Source of the DNA: OLB11 sp044234005
GTDB lineage: Bacteria > Bacteroidota > Bacteroidia > Chitinophagales > Chitinophagaceae
Reading direction: 5' to 3'
Assembly (NCBI GenBank): GCA_044234005.1
Contig: JBIIJE010000064.1
Span: forward strand, 1 to 14,400
DNA: 14,400 bases
Shown here in pieces: positions 1 to 6,907 of the stretch. The first letter of the stretch is position 1. Each line of letters opens with the position of its first letter. The notes beneath the pieces are model-generated. The model was given only the letters and a program-made list of their open reading frames with translations. It was not told the origin of the DNA and did not search any database. Made by a program: the position numbers and the translations under genes.

Positions 1-355
1 CGTTGGTAGCGGTACCCGGTGTTACCAATTCAGTCACGCCTCGTTTTACAATTCCTTTGGCGAGTTTAGGATCTTCGAGTTGATCGCATACCGCTACGCG
101 ATAACCCGCTTTTACCAATTTATGCAAGTAAGTATCGAGGGCATGATGCGGAAAGCCAGCCAGCTCCGATGCTTCGGGGTTTCCGTTGTTTCTCTTGGTA
201 AGTGTGATACCTAAAACTTTGGCTGTAATCACTGCATCTTGTCCGAAGGTTTCATAAAAATCGCCTACTCGAAATAACAATATCGCATCGGGGTATTTCG
301 CCTTGATGCTATTATGTTGTTTCATTAATGGAGTTTCGACACTCGCTTTTGCCAT
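1..355 (-). CDS. mutS: DNA mismatch repair protein MutS, N-terminal part (runs off the left edge)
   Basis: This is the first 118 codons of MutS, the ATPase that finds mispaired bases and starts methyl-independent or MutL-dependent mismatch repair in the cytoplasm. The visible part is mismatch-recognition domain I. It contains RVGDFYETF at about residues 29-37, where the Phe33-x-Glu35 pair corresponds to the mismatch-wedging Phe-x-Glu of known MutS proteins. It also has ELAGFPHHALDTYL, YRVAVCDQLEDP and VKRGVTELVTPGT, all hallmark segments of this domain. The ATG at 355-353 gives the usual short N-terminal tail before TPLMKQH, so the start is well placed. No strong Shine-Dalgarno site precedes it, as is normal in Bacteroidota. 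The rest of the gene, including the Walker ATPase, lies outside the window to the left. Identification is from sequence motifs and is very secure. Confidence 0.97.
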   Translation of the reverse strand, partial: MAKASVETPLMKQHNSIKAKYPDAILLFRVGDFYETFGQDAVITAKVLGITLTKRNNGNPEASELAGFPHHALDTYLHKLVKAGYRVAVCDQLEDPKLAKGIVKRGVTELVTPGTATN

Positions 356-789
356 AGGGCTGCTAAGTTATAATTTATGTTTGAAGTAGCAGAAAAAATT
401 GATTGGATTGATACTCTGTTATGAACCTTACCTATAGTTTTGTATTGTGGTTGAAAAATTTTAATCTCCTCTTTAATGTTGATTTTTCTATTCAATTAAT
501 AATTTACGTTCACTAATTTTTCTCGCACAGATTACACAGAACCATACAGATAAGAGTATAGTTAATTTAAAAAAATCTGTATCTATTTGTGAAATCTGTA
601 AGCATATAGAATGAAGTTTATTATTTCTCATACAGAACAGTTTCATGAGTGAAGTAACACAGATATATTATTACACAAATTCCCATTTTCGTGTTTAATG
701 TCATTTACCATCATAATAAGCAATGAATAGAAACGACTTTATCATTAGAAATAATATTATTTAGTAACTTGTGGTTTAAAAATATACTT
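356..789. other. Intergenic region between mutS and a lipoprotein gene, no gene seen
   Basis: This 434-bp gap separates two divergently oriented genes, so it must hold promoters for both. I could not find a convincing Bacteroidota promoter (TTTG about 20 bp before TAnnTTTG) for either. The sequence is very AT-rich and closed by stops in all frames. Its one clear structure is an imperfect inverted repeat at 526-600, listed separately. A further short 'cacagat' motif recurs near 658. Confidence 0.6.
526..600. repeat. Imperfect inverted repeat, 26-bp arms
   Basis: The left arm at 526-551 and the reverse complement of the right arm at 575-600 match at 20 of 26 positions by eye, with a 23-bp AT-rich spacer. 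The arms are built from repeated cacaga/acagat words (cacagattacacag on the left, ctgtgaa-like words on the right). Similar 'cacagatt' blocks occur between genes in many Bacteroidota genomes. The function is unknown. The stem could form in RNA or DNA but has no U-tract, so a simple terminator is unlikely. Confidence 0.6.
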
Positions 790-1230
790 ATGCAAAAGTT
801 AGCACTACTCCTTTTATTCATCTCTTTTACTATCTCTTGTAAAAAGAAAGATAAACTTAACACACTTATCGAAGCAGCGAGTTTCACTTGGAATTATAAA
901 GGCATTAAGCATACTGGTATTAATCCTTATGCGGAAAACGAAAGCGGTATTATAGTACGAATACATGGAGATGAAGACAACTTCAACACATTAATGCTAT
1001 TTACAAGATCGACTGCGCCAGGTGTATATTATGCCGATGCAAGCGATACGGTAAATGGAGCCGTTCTTACTTATACAAAAAGTATAGACACGATTATGTT
1101 CGTAATGACACCCGCTGGCAAAATAGATATTACATCCAATGCAAATAATAAGTTGAGTGGTTCTTTTGATTTAATAACTGAAGAAGGAGAAGCATTAACA
1201 GGCTCGTTTCAACATGTTCCTTTACTATAA
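790..1230 (+). CDS. Small lipoprotein, unknown function
   Basis: This gene encodes a 146-residue exported lipoprotein. The N-terminus MQKLALLLLFISFTISC is a short hydrophobic signal peptide followed by a lipobox, with Cys17 as the lipid-modified residue. The following KKK is typical of Bacteroidota lipoproteins. I chose the ATG at 790 because the upstream TTG at 769 would add seven residues ahead of an otherwise ideal signal peptide. The mature part looks like a small all-beta domain. The end (LSGSFDLITEEGEALTGSF then a final VPL) resembles the close of a family of about 150-200 residue Bacteroidota lipoproteins, possibly DUF6252-like, in which a 'GSF' strand repeats. That family link is from memory of the pattern. 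No enzymatic motif is visible. It stands alone, convergent with the T9SS gene to its right. The function is not known. Confidence 0.75.
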   Translation: MQKLALLLLFISFTISCKKKDKLNTLIEAASFTWNYKGIKHTGINPYAENESGIIVRIHGDEDNFNTLMLFTRSTAPGVYYADASDTVNGAVLTYTKSIDTIMFVMTPAGKIDITSNANNKLSGSFDLITEEGEALTGSFQHVPLL

Positions 1231-1300
1231 ATGCCGTGTTTATAAATTTTGATTTTTTACAACGTTTAAGGAATCAACCAACTAATCGGATACTTGTGAA

Positions 1301-3880
1301 TTAATGCTGTACCACAAACTTTTTAATCTGACGATGACCATCAATACTTAGCTCGCAGAAATAAATACCATTAGCTAGATGATTGGTATTTAGCTTAAAG
1401 CTTTGTTTGCCTTTAGTGCGTTGCATAGCTTCAAAATTGATATTATTAGACATAATTTGCCCTATCTCATTTCGTATTTTAATACTCACATCCGCATCAT
1501 AATACAAGGTGAAACTAACGTTAAACGACTCATTACAAGGACTAGGAAACAATTCCCACGAATCGAAGGTTGTGTTGTAGATATTAGGGTTTTGGCTTTT
1601 GTTAGGCGGAGTGAAAATAATATTACCTAAACTATCGTAAGAATAATTTGGACCTAAACCTATAATTACTGTGTCCACATTATTAGTGTATATAACAACA
1701 AAAGCATTAGAATCAATTATTGGTTCATCATCTCCTTCAAACTGTTCCAAGCTGTCACTTTCATTCTGAATATTAACTATAGTATCTGTTTCCCCACCAT
1801 CAAAATATTCATTTGTCATAGAGTCTGTTTTCCAAGATACATATGATGAATTAGGAAGTTGATTTATTGCTGGATTACAATCATATGGTTTAATAATTGC
1901 TCTAAATACAGAACCTGGTTTTGCTTTGAAGCCAGGTTTTAGCTTGATATCTGAACCTGCACTAAAAACTAGATTACCTGATGAAGTTACTTGTGTATTA
2001 GTACTTTCAATTGAGAATACAGCTTTTCTCTCAATTGGATATGTGTGTGAACCAAATTGGTAAGTATTATTATTATCATAAGGATTAGGTAAGGAGGTGT
2101 AAGGGAAAGTACGATTATTAAAGTAGGTTCTCACTCGTGAATTATAACCACCAGCGAAATATTTTAGCCGATATAAATTATAAGCGAGCATATAATCTAA
2201 ACCCATGAACTCTTTTAATTGCCCACCTATTCCTCCATACTCTTTATGAAATGCCCATCTATCTTCCACCATCCATTGTCCAGGTGGTTGCCAAGGATTG
2301 CCGTTTGTGGATGCAATATAATTTTGGCAATCAAGATAACCTGAAGGATTTATAGATTGGTAACAATTACATCCACAATTCAATTGGTTGAACTCATTGC
2401 GCCAATACGACTCACTTAGCACCGGATTATACCCATTTATAAATGAACTTACTAATTCATACAGTTCCTTTTTATAAGTTTGCGATATTGAATTTATACG
2501 TTGTTTACCCATTGGATCTAATACAGTTGAGCCTATGTTAGAGAAAAAGTTAATGATATTAAGTGGATTGTATGAAGGTTGATTACCTGCGCTACGACCT
2601 GTTGAAGCCAACTTGAGGAACATGCTGACTACATATGCTCCTTCATGAGAAGCACAAGACTGAGTATTGGGTGTGGTCGGTTGGTTAAAACAATCATTAC
2701 CTGGTATCCAAATAGGTTCGTAAGAATTAATACCTAAGGCAGATTGTACCGATAATGGTATTGGAAAACCTACGAAAACACTCGTATTATTAAGGGCTAA
2801 CAATTTCTTATAAGTATTCCAAGTAGCAACACCTAAAGATTGACTATATAGATTATGATGTCCAAATTGATGTAAGATGGTATTTCCATTGATATAGTTT
2901 GCTGTACTAGCGATTCCATAGCTAAACCAAAGGGCGTTTTGCCCACGACAAACTCTTTTTTGTTGATCAGGATCAACGATAACCCAAGAATTTGTTGTCC
3001 CTCCTGTTCTAACATAATTAACTATTCTGTTTGAAATTTCGCGGCTTTTTGGCCGCAATGCCATGCCATTATAAGATACATTATCAGGTAAACATTTGCG
3101 CATTAAGGCAAAGCCAAATAATAAGCCAATCACTTCATCTTGACTCATGGCATTCGTAAATTTGGGGTTAGCATTTGAACTTCCATCACAAGAAGACTGC
3201 TCTAAATGGTTACATGAAATTGCCGATTTAACAATATCATAGTTTTTGCCAGTTGTATTAAGTTGAGCCATATTATCTACATCGCTCCTTGCAAGAAATC
3301 CATTAAGATTTGGCGAATTTGCCGTACCAGGATACATCGTTTCACCTTTGGCATCTAGGCGCTCAATAGCTTTTAGTGCGTAATAAATTTCTTTTTCTGT
3401 TTGAATCGTGCTTGAGCCTTCTCTATTTAACAAAGCCCACTCGGTAGCTAATACGGCAAGATAATTACCCATTTGCATGAGGGTATTATCGGTAGTGTAA
3501 ACACCGCCTTTAAGATCTTTGCCATCACGAGGGTCGATTAAAGGTGTGTAGCCAGTGGTTAGATTGCCAGTAGCAGCATCGTATGTAGCAAAGATTGGTG
3601 ATGTGGTGAAATAGCTTAATTGGTGGCAGTCACCTGTTAATGCAAAATCGCCATCATCTCTCCTTACCAAAGGTCTTCGGTAAATAAACGGCAAATTTTT
3701 ACCATCCCCTTCTCCTTCATGTATATAGCCATTGTATATATCCTTGTTGTTATTATCGCCAGTAAATCGGCCTCTAAGTTTCCAATACTTCATTTCGTTG
3801 CTGCCAAATTCTTGCCAAGTTTGCGAAAAAGCAAAAATAGAAAGGAAGCTCAGTATCAATGTCAAAATAGGTAATTTCAT
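1301..3880 (-). CDS. Large T9SS-secreted protein, possible alpha/alpha-toroid domain, type A sorting domain
   Basis: The protein is about 859 residues long and is probably secreted or anchored outside the cell. I place the start at ATG 3880-3878, because MKLPILTLILSFLSIFAFSQ is a clean signal peptide. Starting at 3952 would put an unlikely extension ahead of it and overlap the upstream gene. The N-terminal half has helix-rich segments (GNYLAVLATEWALL, YYALKAIERLDAKGE, MSQDEVIGLLFGFALMRK, SHEGAYVVSMFLKLA) that suggest an alpha/alpha-toroid like that of six-hairpin glycosidases. No catalytic residues can be assigned. A segment SGNLVFSAGSDIKLKPGF then AKPGSVFRA matches a motif common just before sorting domains in this phylum. 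The last ~80 residues (LFPSPCNESF to NGIYFCELSIDG and KKFVVQH) form a T9SS type A sorting domain. It follows the upstream lipoprotein gene by one base, so the two are almost certainly co-transcribed. The substrate is unknown. Confidence 0.85.
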   Translation of the reverse strand: MKLPILTLILSFLSIFAFSQTWQEFGSNEMKYWKLRGRFTGDNNNKDIYNGYIHEGEGDGKNLPFIYRRPLVRRDDGDFALTGDCHQLSYFTTSPIFATYDAATGNLTTGYTPLIDPRDGKDLKGGVYTTDNTLMQMGNYLAVLATEWALLNREGSSTIQTEKEIYYALKAIERLDAKGETMYPGTANSPNLNGFLARSDVDNMAQLNTTGKNYDIVKSAISCNHLEQSSCDGSSNANPKFTNAMSQDEVIGLLFGFALMRKCLPDNVSYNGMALRPKSREISNRIVNYVRTGGTTNSWVIVDPDQQKRVCRGQNALWFSYGIASTANYINGNTILHQFGHHNLYSQSLGVATWNTYKKLLALNNTSVFVGFPIPLSVQSALGINSYEPIWIPGNDCFNQPTTPNTQSCASHEGAYVVSMFLKLASTGRSAGNQPSYNPLNIINFFSNIGSTVLDPMGKQRINSISQTYKKELYELVSSFINGYNPVLSESYWRNEFNQLNCGCNCYQSINPSGYLDCQNYIASTNGNPWQPPGQWMVEDRWAFHKEYGGIGGQLKEFMGLDYMLAYNLYRLKYFAGGYNSRVRTYFNNRTFPYTSLPNPYDNNNTYQFGSHTYPIERKAVFSIESTNTQVTSSGNLVFSAGSDIKLKPGFKAKPGSVFRAIIKPYDCNPAINQLPNSSYVSWKTDSMTNEYFDGGETDTIVNIQNESDSLEQFEGDDEPIIDSNAFVVIYTNNVDTVIIGLGPNYSYDSLGNIIFTPPNKSQNPNIYNTTFDSWELFPSPCNESFNVSFTLYYDADVSIKIRNEIGQIMSNNINFEAMQRTKGKQSFKLNTNHLANGIYFCELSIDGHRQIKKFVVQH

Positions 3881-3881
3881 T

Positions 3882-4409
3882 TTATAGTAATTTAAAATAG
3901 TTTTGAACAATGCTATCACCGCTTCTAGAAGAAATGGTAATTTTAAATTCACTTTCTGTTAGTTTAGAAATTATGTATTCTCCTGGAAAAAAGGAATATT
4001 GATGTAAATGGGCGGGTATAATACTAAACCTGTTTGTTATATTTGAATCCATATCCGTATATCCTAATAAGAATTTGTCAATTGTTGGAAATTTCCATCC
4101 GCAATTAGATTTAGGTTGATTAGTTATGTTTAAATCGCATCTAAATATATCTTGGCTAGTTGCAGACTGTTTTGGTAACTTTTCATTTGTAAAAAACACT
4201 TTATACTCACCAAAAATTTGGTCAATGCTATCGGTATAATCTTGTCCATTGAGGGTTACTTTATCTAATACCCACCATTTATCACACAATCTTTCAGTTG
4301 GAGTTTTTTTCGTTCGTTCACCATCTTCTGGGAATTCGTGTTGCCATTTTTTACAACTTATATTAAACAAGCTTAATATGGCTATTGTAAATAGTATTAT
4401 CTTTTTCAT
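3882..4409 (-). CDS. Lipoprotein, possibly lipocalin-like, unknown function
   Basis: This is a 175-residue lipoprotein. MKKIILFTIAILSLFNISC is a signal peptide with lipobox, and Cys19 is the predicted lipidated residue, followed by KK. The mature protein starts with a charged linker (FPEDGERTKKTPTERLC) and then DKWWVLDKVTLNGQDYTD, an opening seen in several Bacteroidota lipocalin-like lipoproteins where a strand with 'W.L..V..NG' begins a small beta barrel. The assignment to that fold is tentative. The stop codon lies one base before the start of the T9SS gene at 3880, and the start lies five bases after the stop of a broken upstream reading frame (4415-4615). This places it in the middle of a former operon whose first gene has been lost. 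A surface-anchored partner of the downstream secreted protein is a reasonable guess, not something the sequence proves. Confidence 0.8.
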   Translation of the reverse strand: MKKIILFTIAILSLFNISCKKWQHEFPEDGERTKKTPTERLCDKWWVLDKVTLNGQDYTDSIDQIFGEYKVFFTNEKLPKQSATSQDIFRCDLNITNQPKSNCGWKFPTIDKFLLGYTDMDSNITNRFSIIPAHLHQYSFFPGEYIISKLTESEFKITISSRSGDSIVQNYFKLL

Positions 4410-4414
4410 GTTAC

Positions 4415-4615
4415 TTATTTTTTTAATTCTAAGATACTTATTTTTTGTTGCAATGCAGCTACTTGCTTGTTCAATTCAATGGTGTATAGGGTAAGTTCTT
4501 CTATTTTTTGTAATAGGGTTGCATCCATTTGCCCTAAGTTAATACCTGTGCTTACTATATTTTCAGCTGAAGGCAAATCGGGTAAATGCTTGTTAGCTTT
4601 TGCTAAAAAAGGAAT
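4415..4615 (-). pseudogene. 3' remnant of a tail-fibre/S74-chaperone-like surface protein
   Basis: An open stretch of 66 codons with no start codon ends at a TAA (4417-4415). In-frame TAG at 4618-4616 closes it upstream. It reads FLAKANKHLPDLPSAENI, then GINLGQMDATLLQKIEELTLY and a coiled-coil tail ending LELKK. The 'NKHLP.(L/V/I)PSA....GINLG.M...LL.KIEELTLY.IEL' pattern is the standard C-terminus of long Bacteroidota proteins with an intramolecular chaperone (Peptidase S74/endosialidase-type) end. Everything upstream of the NKHLP motif is missing. The break falls between here and the end of the ATPase gene at 4639. The stop is five bases before the next gene, so this was probably the first cistron of the lipoprotein/T9SS operon. 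The remnant has no obvious start and is unlikely to be translated. Confidence 0.75.
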
Positions 4616-4638
4616 CTAAATGCGCTTGAAAAAAGTCA

Positions 4639-5994
4639 TTAATTTTTGTTTGCTTCTTCGTGCATCCACCAATCAATATAGGCATCGAGTTTGCAAGCTA
4701 AGAAGTAAGGCAGGTTCATAAGTTTGTATGGTTTGCCTTCAGGTGTTTTCACCTCTTCGATACTCATTTTATTGGCAAGTAACCTGATGGCATAAGGGTG
4801 TTGGCTTTTGTTTACAAATTGATGTAAAGATTTAAGCTTGCCTTGTGCACCTGATTTTATTTCGATTGGAATTAATTTGCTTCCATATGTTATTAAAAAA
4901 TCAATCTCTGCTTGATTACTCGCGTTTTCTTGTACCCAAAATGAAGGCTTATACAAAAGTGAATGATGCTGCGCCATATACTCTTGGGTCACTATTTGTT
5001 GTATGATTTTGCCTCTGTAAAAATCGCTGTAGTCATTTACACGAATCATTTCGACATGCAGTTGTAATGCATAGTTGAGCAAACCAACATCTAAAAATTG
5101 TAAGCGCGGTTTGCGTTTTAAATCCCATAAAATGGGTGCCGCAAGATTTGTAGTTGGGTAAACCAATCGAATCAAATAACTCATATCCAATGCATGCAAA
5201 GCTTCTCCCACCTCTCGCGATTTATAGTTGGATGCACCAAAGTGCTGAAAAGTAATTCTATCTTTTTCCATCGGTGCCGAATCTATAACATGTCGGATTA
5301 CAGATTTATTGCTTGTATTTCTTCCATATTTTTCTACATCACTTTTATAGCCTAACCATAGGTTTTCATAGGTTTGTTTCAGGCTCACAAAATCTTTGGT
5401 TTCGATATATTGTGCAACAACTTCTGGCATGCCTCCCACCCGAATGTATTGATGAAATAAATTTAAAAGAGGTTGTACTGCTGCGTCATTAATTGGAATT
5501 TGTTGCAAAGCTTGCCATGCAGCTTGATTATTTGATGCTTCTAAAAATTCTTCGAAATCTATAGGATGTAAAATATATTGTTGTACTCGCCCAACAGGAA
5601 ATGATGTTATATCACGAAGTGCAAATTCTAGCAATGAACCTGCGGCTATTATATACAACAATGGTTTCTCTTCGTAAAAATAACGTAACCACTGAATCGC
5701 TTTTTCGCATTCTTGTATTTCATCAATAAATATTAAAACTTCAGGCTCATTTGAAAGAATATTAAATCGAATGAATAACTGATCTATTAATTCAATAACG
5801 GATCCTGCGTGTTCGAAAAGCCTTTTATCTTCTTCCTTTTCTAAGTTGAGATAGATGTAATGCTTAAATTGCTTCGCAAATTCATTTACCAAAGTAGTCT
5901 TTCCCACTTGGCGTGCACCCCGCAATACCATGGGCTTGCGTTTAGTGTCGCGTTTCCAGTTTGTAAGCGCTTGTAAGCCTTTCCTTTTTATCAT
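4639..5994 (-). CDS. AAA+ ATPase with C-terminal DUF4143 nuclease-like domain
   Basis: This is a 451-residue cytoplasmic protein of the AAA_14/DUF4143 family, widespread in Bacteroidota and archaea, often in many copies per genome and patchily distributed. The N-terminal ATPase has Walker A GARQVGKT (residues 26-33), Walker B LIFIDE (87-92, with Asp91 and Glu92) and the sensor-like IIAAGS (115-120), followed by the family motif PVGRVQQYILHPIDFEEFL. The C-terminal part is DUF4143 and carries a PD-(D/E)xK-like pattern: AEIDFLI with Asp365, then IPIEIKSG with Glu378 and Lys380. All key residues are present and the length is normal, so the gene looks intact. The biological role of the family is not established; suggestions include roles in mobile DNA or toxin-like functions. 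The start MIKRKG at 5994 fits homologues and lies one base after the nearest of four 18-bp direct repeats. Downstream lies a truncated gene, which fits with arrival by insertion. Confidence 0.93.
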   Translation of the reverse strand: MIKRKGLQALTNWKRDTKRKPMVLRGARQVGKTTLVNEFAKQFKHYIYLNLEKEEDKRLFEHAGSVIELIDQLFIRFNILSNEPEVLIFIDEIQECEKAIQWLRYFYEEKPLLYIIAAGSLLEFALRDITSFPVGRVQQYILHPIDFEEFLEASNNQAAWQALQQIPINDAAVQPLLNLFHQYIRVGGMPEVVAQYIETKDFVSLKQTYENLWLGYKSDVEKYGRNTSNKSVIRHVIDSAPMEKDRITFQHFGASNYKSREVGEALHALDMSYLIRLVYPTTNLAAPILWDLKRKPRLQFLDVGLLNYALQLHVEMIRVNDYSDFYRGKIIQQIVTQEYMAQHHSLLYKPSFWVQENASNQAEIDFLITYGSKLIPIEIKSGAQGKLKSLHQFVNKSQHPYAIRLLANKMSIEEVKTPEGKPYKLMNLPYFLACKLDAYIDWWMHEEANKN

Positions 5995-5995
5995 T

Positions 5996-6111
5996 TGTTA
6001 CAAATTCAATGCAAATTTGAGACATTTTTGTTACAAATTCAATGTATTTTTATAAATTCTTGTCACAAATTCAATGCACTTTATCTATTTTTTTGTCACA
6101 AATTCAATGTA
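5996..6111. repeat. Four direct repeats of 18 bp at about 33-bp period upstream of the ATPase gene
   Basis: The consensus on the plus strand is TGTYACAAATTCAATGYA. Copies lie at 5996-6013, 6029-6046, 6061-6078 and 6094-6111, with start-to-start distances of 33, 32 and 33 bp. Only two positions vary: T/C at position 4 and C/T at position 17. The 14-15 bp between copies are AT-rich and not conserved. The array fills the whole gap between the ATPase start codon and the stop of the DUF1801 gene. The copy nearest the gene ends one base before the ATG, so a bound protein would cover the start region. Read on the coding strand, each copy contains TGAATTTG, one mismatch from the Bacteroidota -7 element TAnnTTTG. 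Regular spacing near three helical turns suggests cooperative protein binding on one face of the DNA, either an operator or recognition sites. Conservation is direct observation; function is inference. Confidence 0.85.
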
Positions 6112-6112
6112 T

Positions 6113-6472
6113 TTACTTCTCAATAACTGATTTATAAAGATCTATGCCTTGTTTGAGTATCATTTTAATTCGCGTAATTGGTAAATCTTTATTTACATCC
6201 ATAAGCATAATTTTAATTCGCGCCCTTTTTTCTTGTAGCATAAAATCTTGTGTGAAATACTTTCCTTCTATCATACCTATATAAGGTTGCTTATACTTTT
6301 TATGTACCCACAAATAGCAAAACATTTTGCCTTTGTAATAAAAAAACGGCATGCCATATTTCCATTCGCTCGTTATATTTTTATCTTGCTTGAGTATAAT
6401 TTCTTTCAACGCAATTAAACAGCTTAATAAAGGCTCATCAAACTTTTGAAAAAATTTGTCGAGTTCTTTCAT
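6113..6472 (-). CDS. DUF1801 (YdhG-like) domain protein
   Basis: This encodes a 119-residue soluble protein made up of one DUF1801 domain. The pattern is typical: an opening helix (LDKFFQKFDEPLLSCLIALKE), ITSEWKYGMPFFYYKGKMFCYLW, then IGMIEGK, and the closing LPITRIKMILKQGIDLY. Members are small alpha/beta proteins distantly related to the iron-chaperone frataxin fold; their job is not firmly established and I do not assign one. There is no signal peptide, so it should act in the cytoplasm. It begins three bases after the stop of the lipoprotein gene upstream and is the last gene of the 9847-6113 cluster. Its stop lies two bases before the direct-repeat array of the ATPase gene. Confidence 0.9.
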   Translation of the reverse strand: MKELDKFFQKFDEPLLSCLIALKEIILKQDKNITSEWKYGMPFFYYKGKMFCYLWVHKKYKQPYIGMIEGKYFTQDFMLQEKRARIKIMLMDVNKDLPITRIKMILKQGIDLYKSVIEK

Positions 6473-6475
6473 TGC

Positions 6476-6907
6476 TTATTGTTTTATAAATATAAAAAAT
6501 GGCCCATTGGGAAATTGACTTGATTCGTATTGAATTTGGACAACGTTCAACTCATTATGTGATAAATCACTGCGTTTCAAAATGCTTCTTTTTTGATAGC
6601 TTCTATTTATTTGATTGCTGTCGATAAAACTTTCAATACTAATATTCATATCTAATGGATTCACTATTTCTCCTCCATCGAAATCAAATAAAAGATGATT
6701 GGTTTGTGCTAATTTATCTAGACTAAATGTAGATCTATTTTTATCTAAACTTGCAGTTACATTATTCAATGAAAAGCCCGAGTAATTTACAAATTGTACT
6801 TTATAATGTTTTGATTTTTTACAAGCTGAGAAAAAACAAGCTACAAAAACTAAAACCAGTATCGAGATGACACGGATGATTAGCTTTCTATAAGTTTCGG
6901 TAAACAC
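6476..6907 (-). CDS. Small lipoprotein, unknown function
   Basis: The protein is 143 residues long. A hydrophobic stretch (VISILVLVFVACFFSAC) follows a basic N-terminus and ends in the lipobox FSAC-KK, with Cys29 as the likely lipidated residue. The mature part is a small, probably beta-rich domain (YKVQFVNYSGFSLNNVTASLD and NVVQIQYESSQF) with no motif I recognise. The best start is GTG at 6907-6905: no ATG lies between it and the signal peptide. This start overlaps the end of the protease gene by 28 bp, a translational-coupling arrangement that implies co-expression. The next gene starts three bases after the stop. As an envelope lipoprotein between a cytosolic-looking protease and a DUF1801 protein, its role cannot be deduced. 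Confidence 0.75.
   Translation of the reverse strand: MFTETYRKLIIRVISILVLVFVACFFSACKKSKHYKVQFVNYSGFSLNNVTASLDKNRSTFSLDKLAQTNHLLFDFDGGEIVNPLDMNISIESFIDSNQINRSYQKRSILKRSDLSHNELNVVQIQYESSQFPNGPFFIFIKQ

Noticed and set aside
769..789. TTG start at 769 for the lipoprotein
   Set aside because: It adds seven residues before a signal peptide that is already complete from the ATG at 790.
3881..3952. Upstream start at 3952 for the large T9SS protein
   Set aside because: It would overlap the lipoprotein gene by 71 bp and bury the signal peptide behind 24 extra residues. The ATG at 3880 fits better.
5996..6111. Repeat array as a CRISPR
   Set aside because: Repeats are only 18 bp, spacers are 14-15 bp and AT-rich, and no cas gene is near. 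Operator or iteron-like sites fit better.
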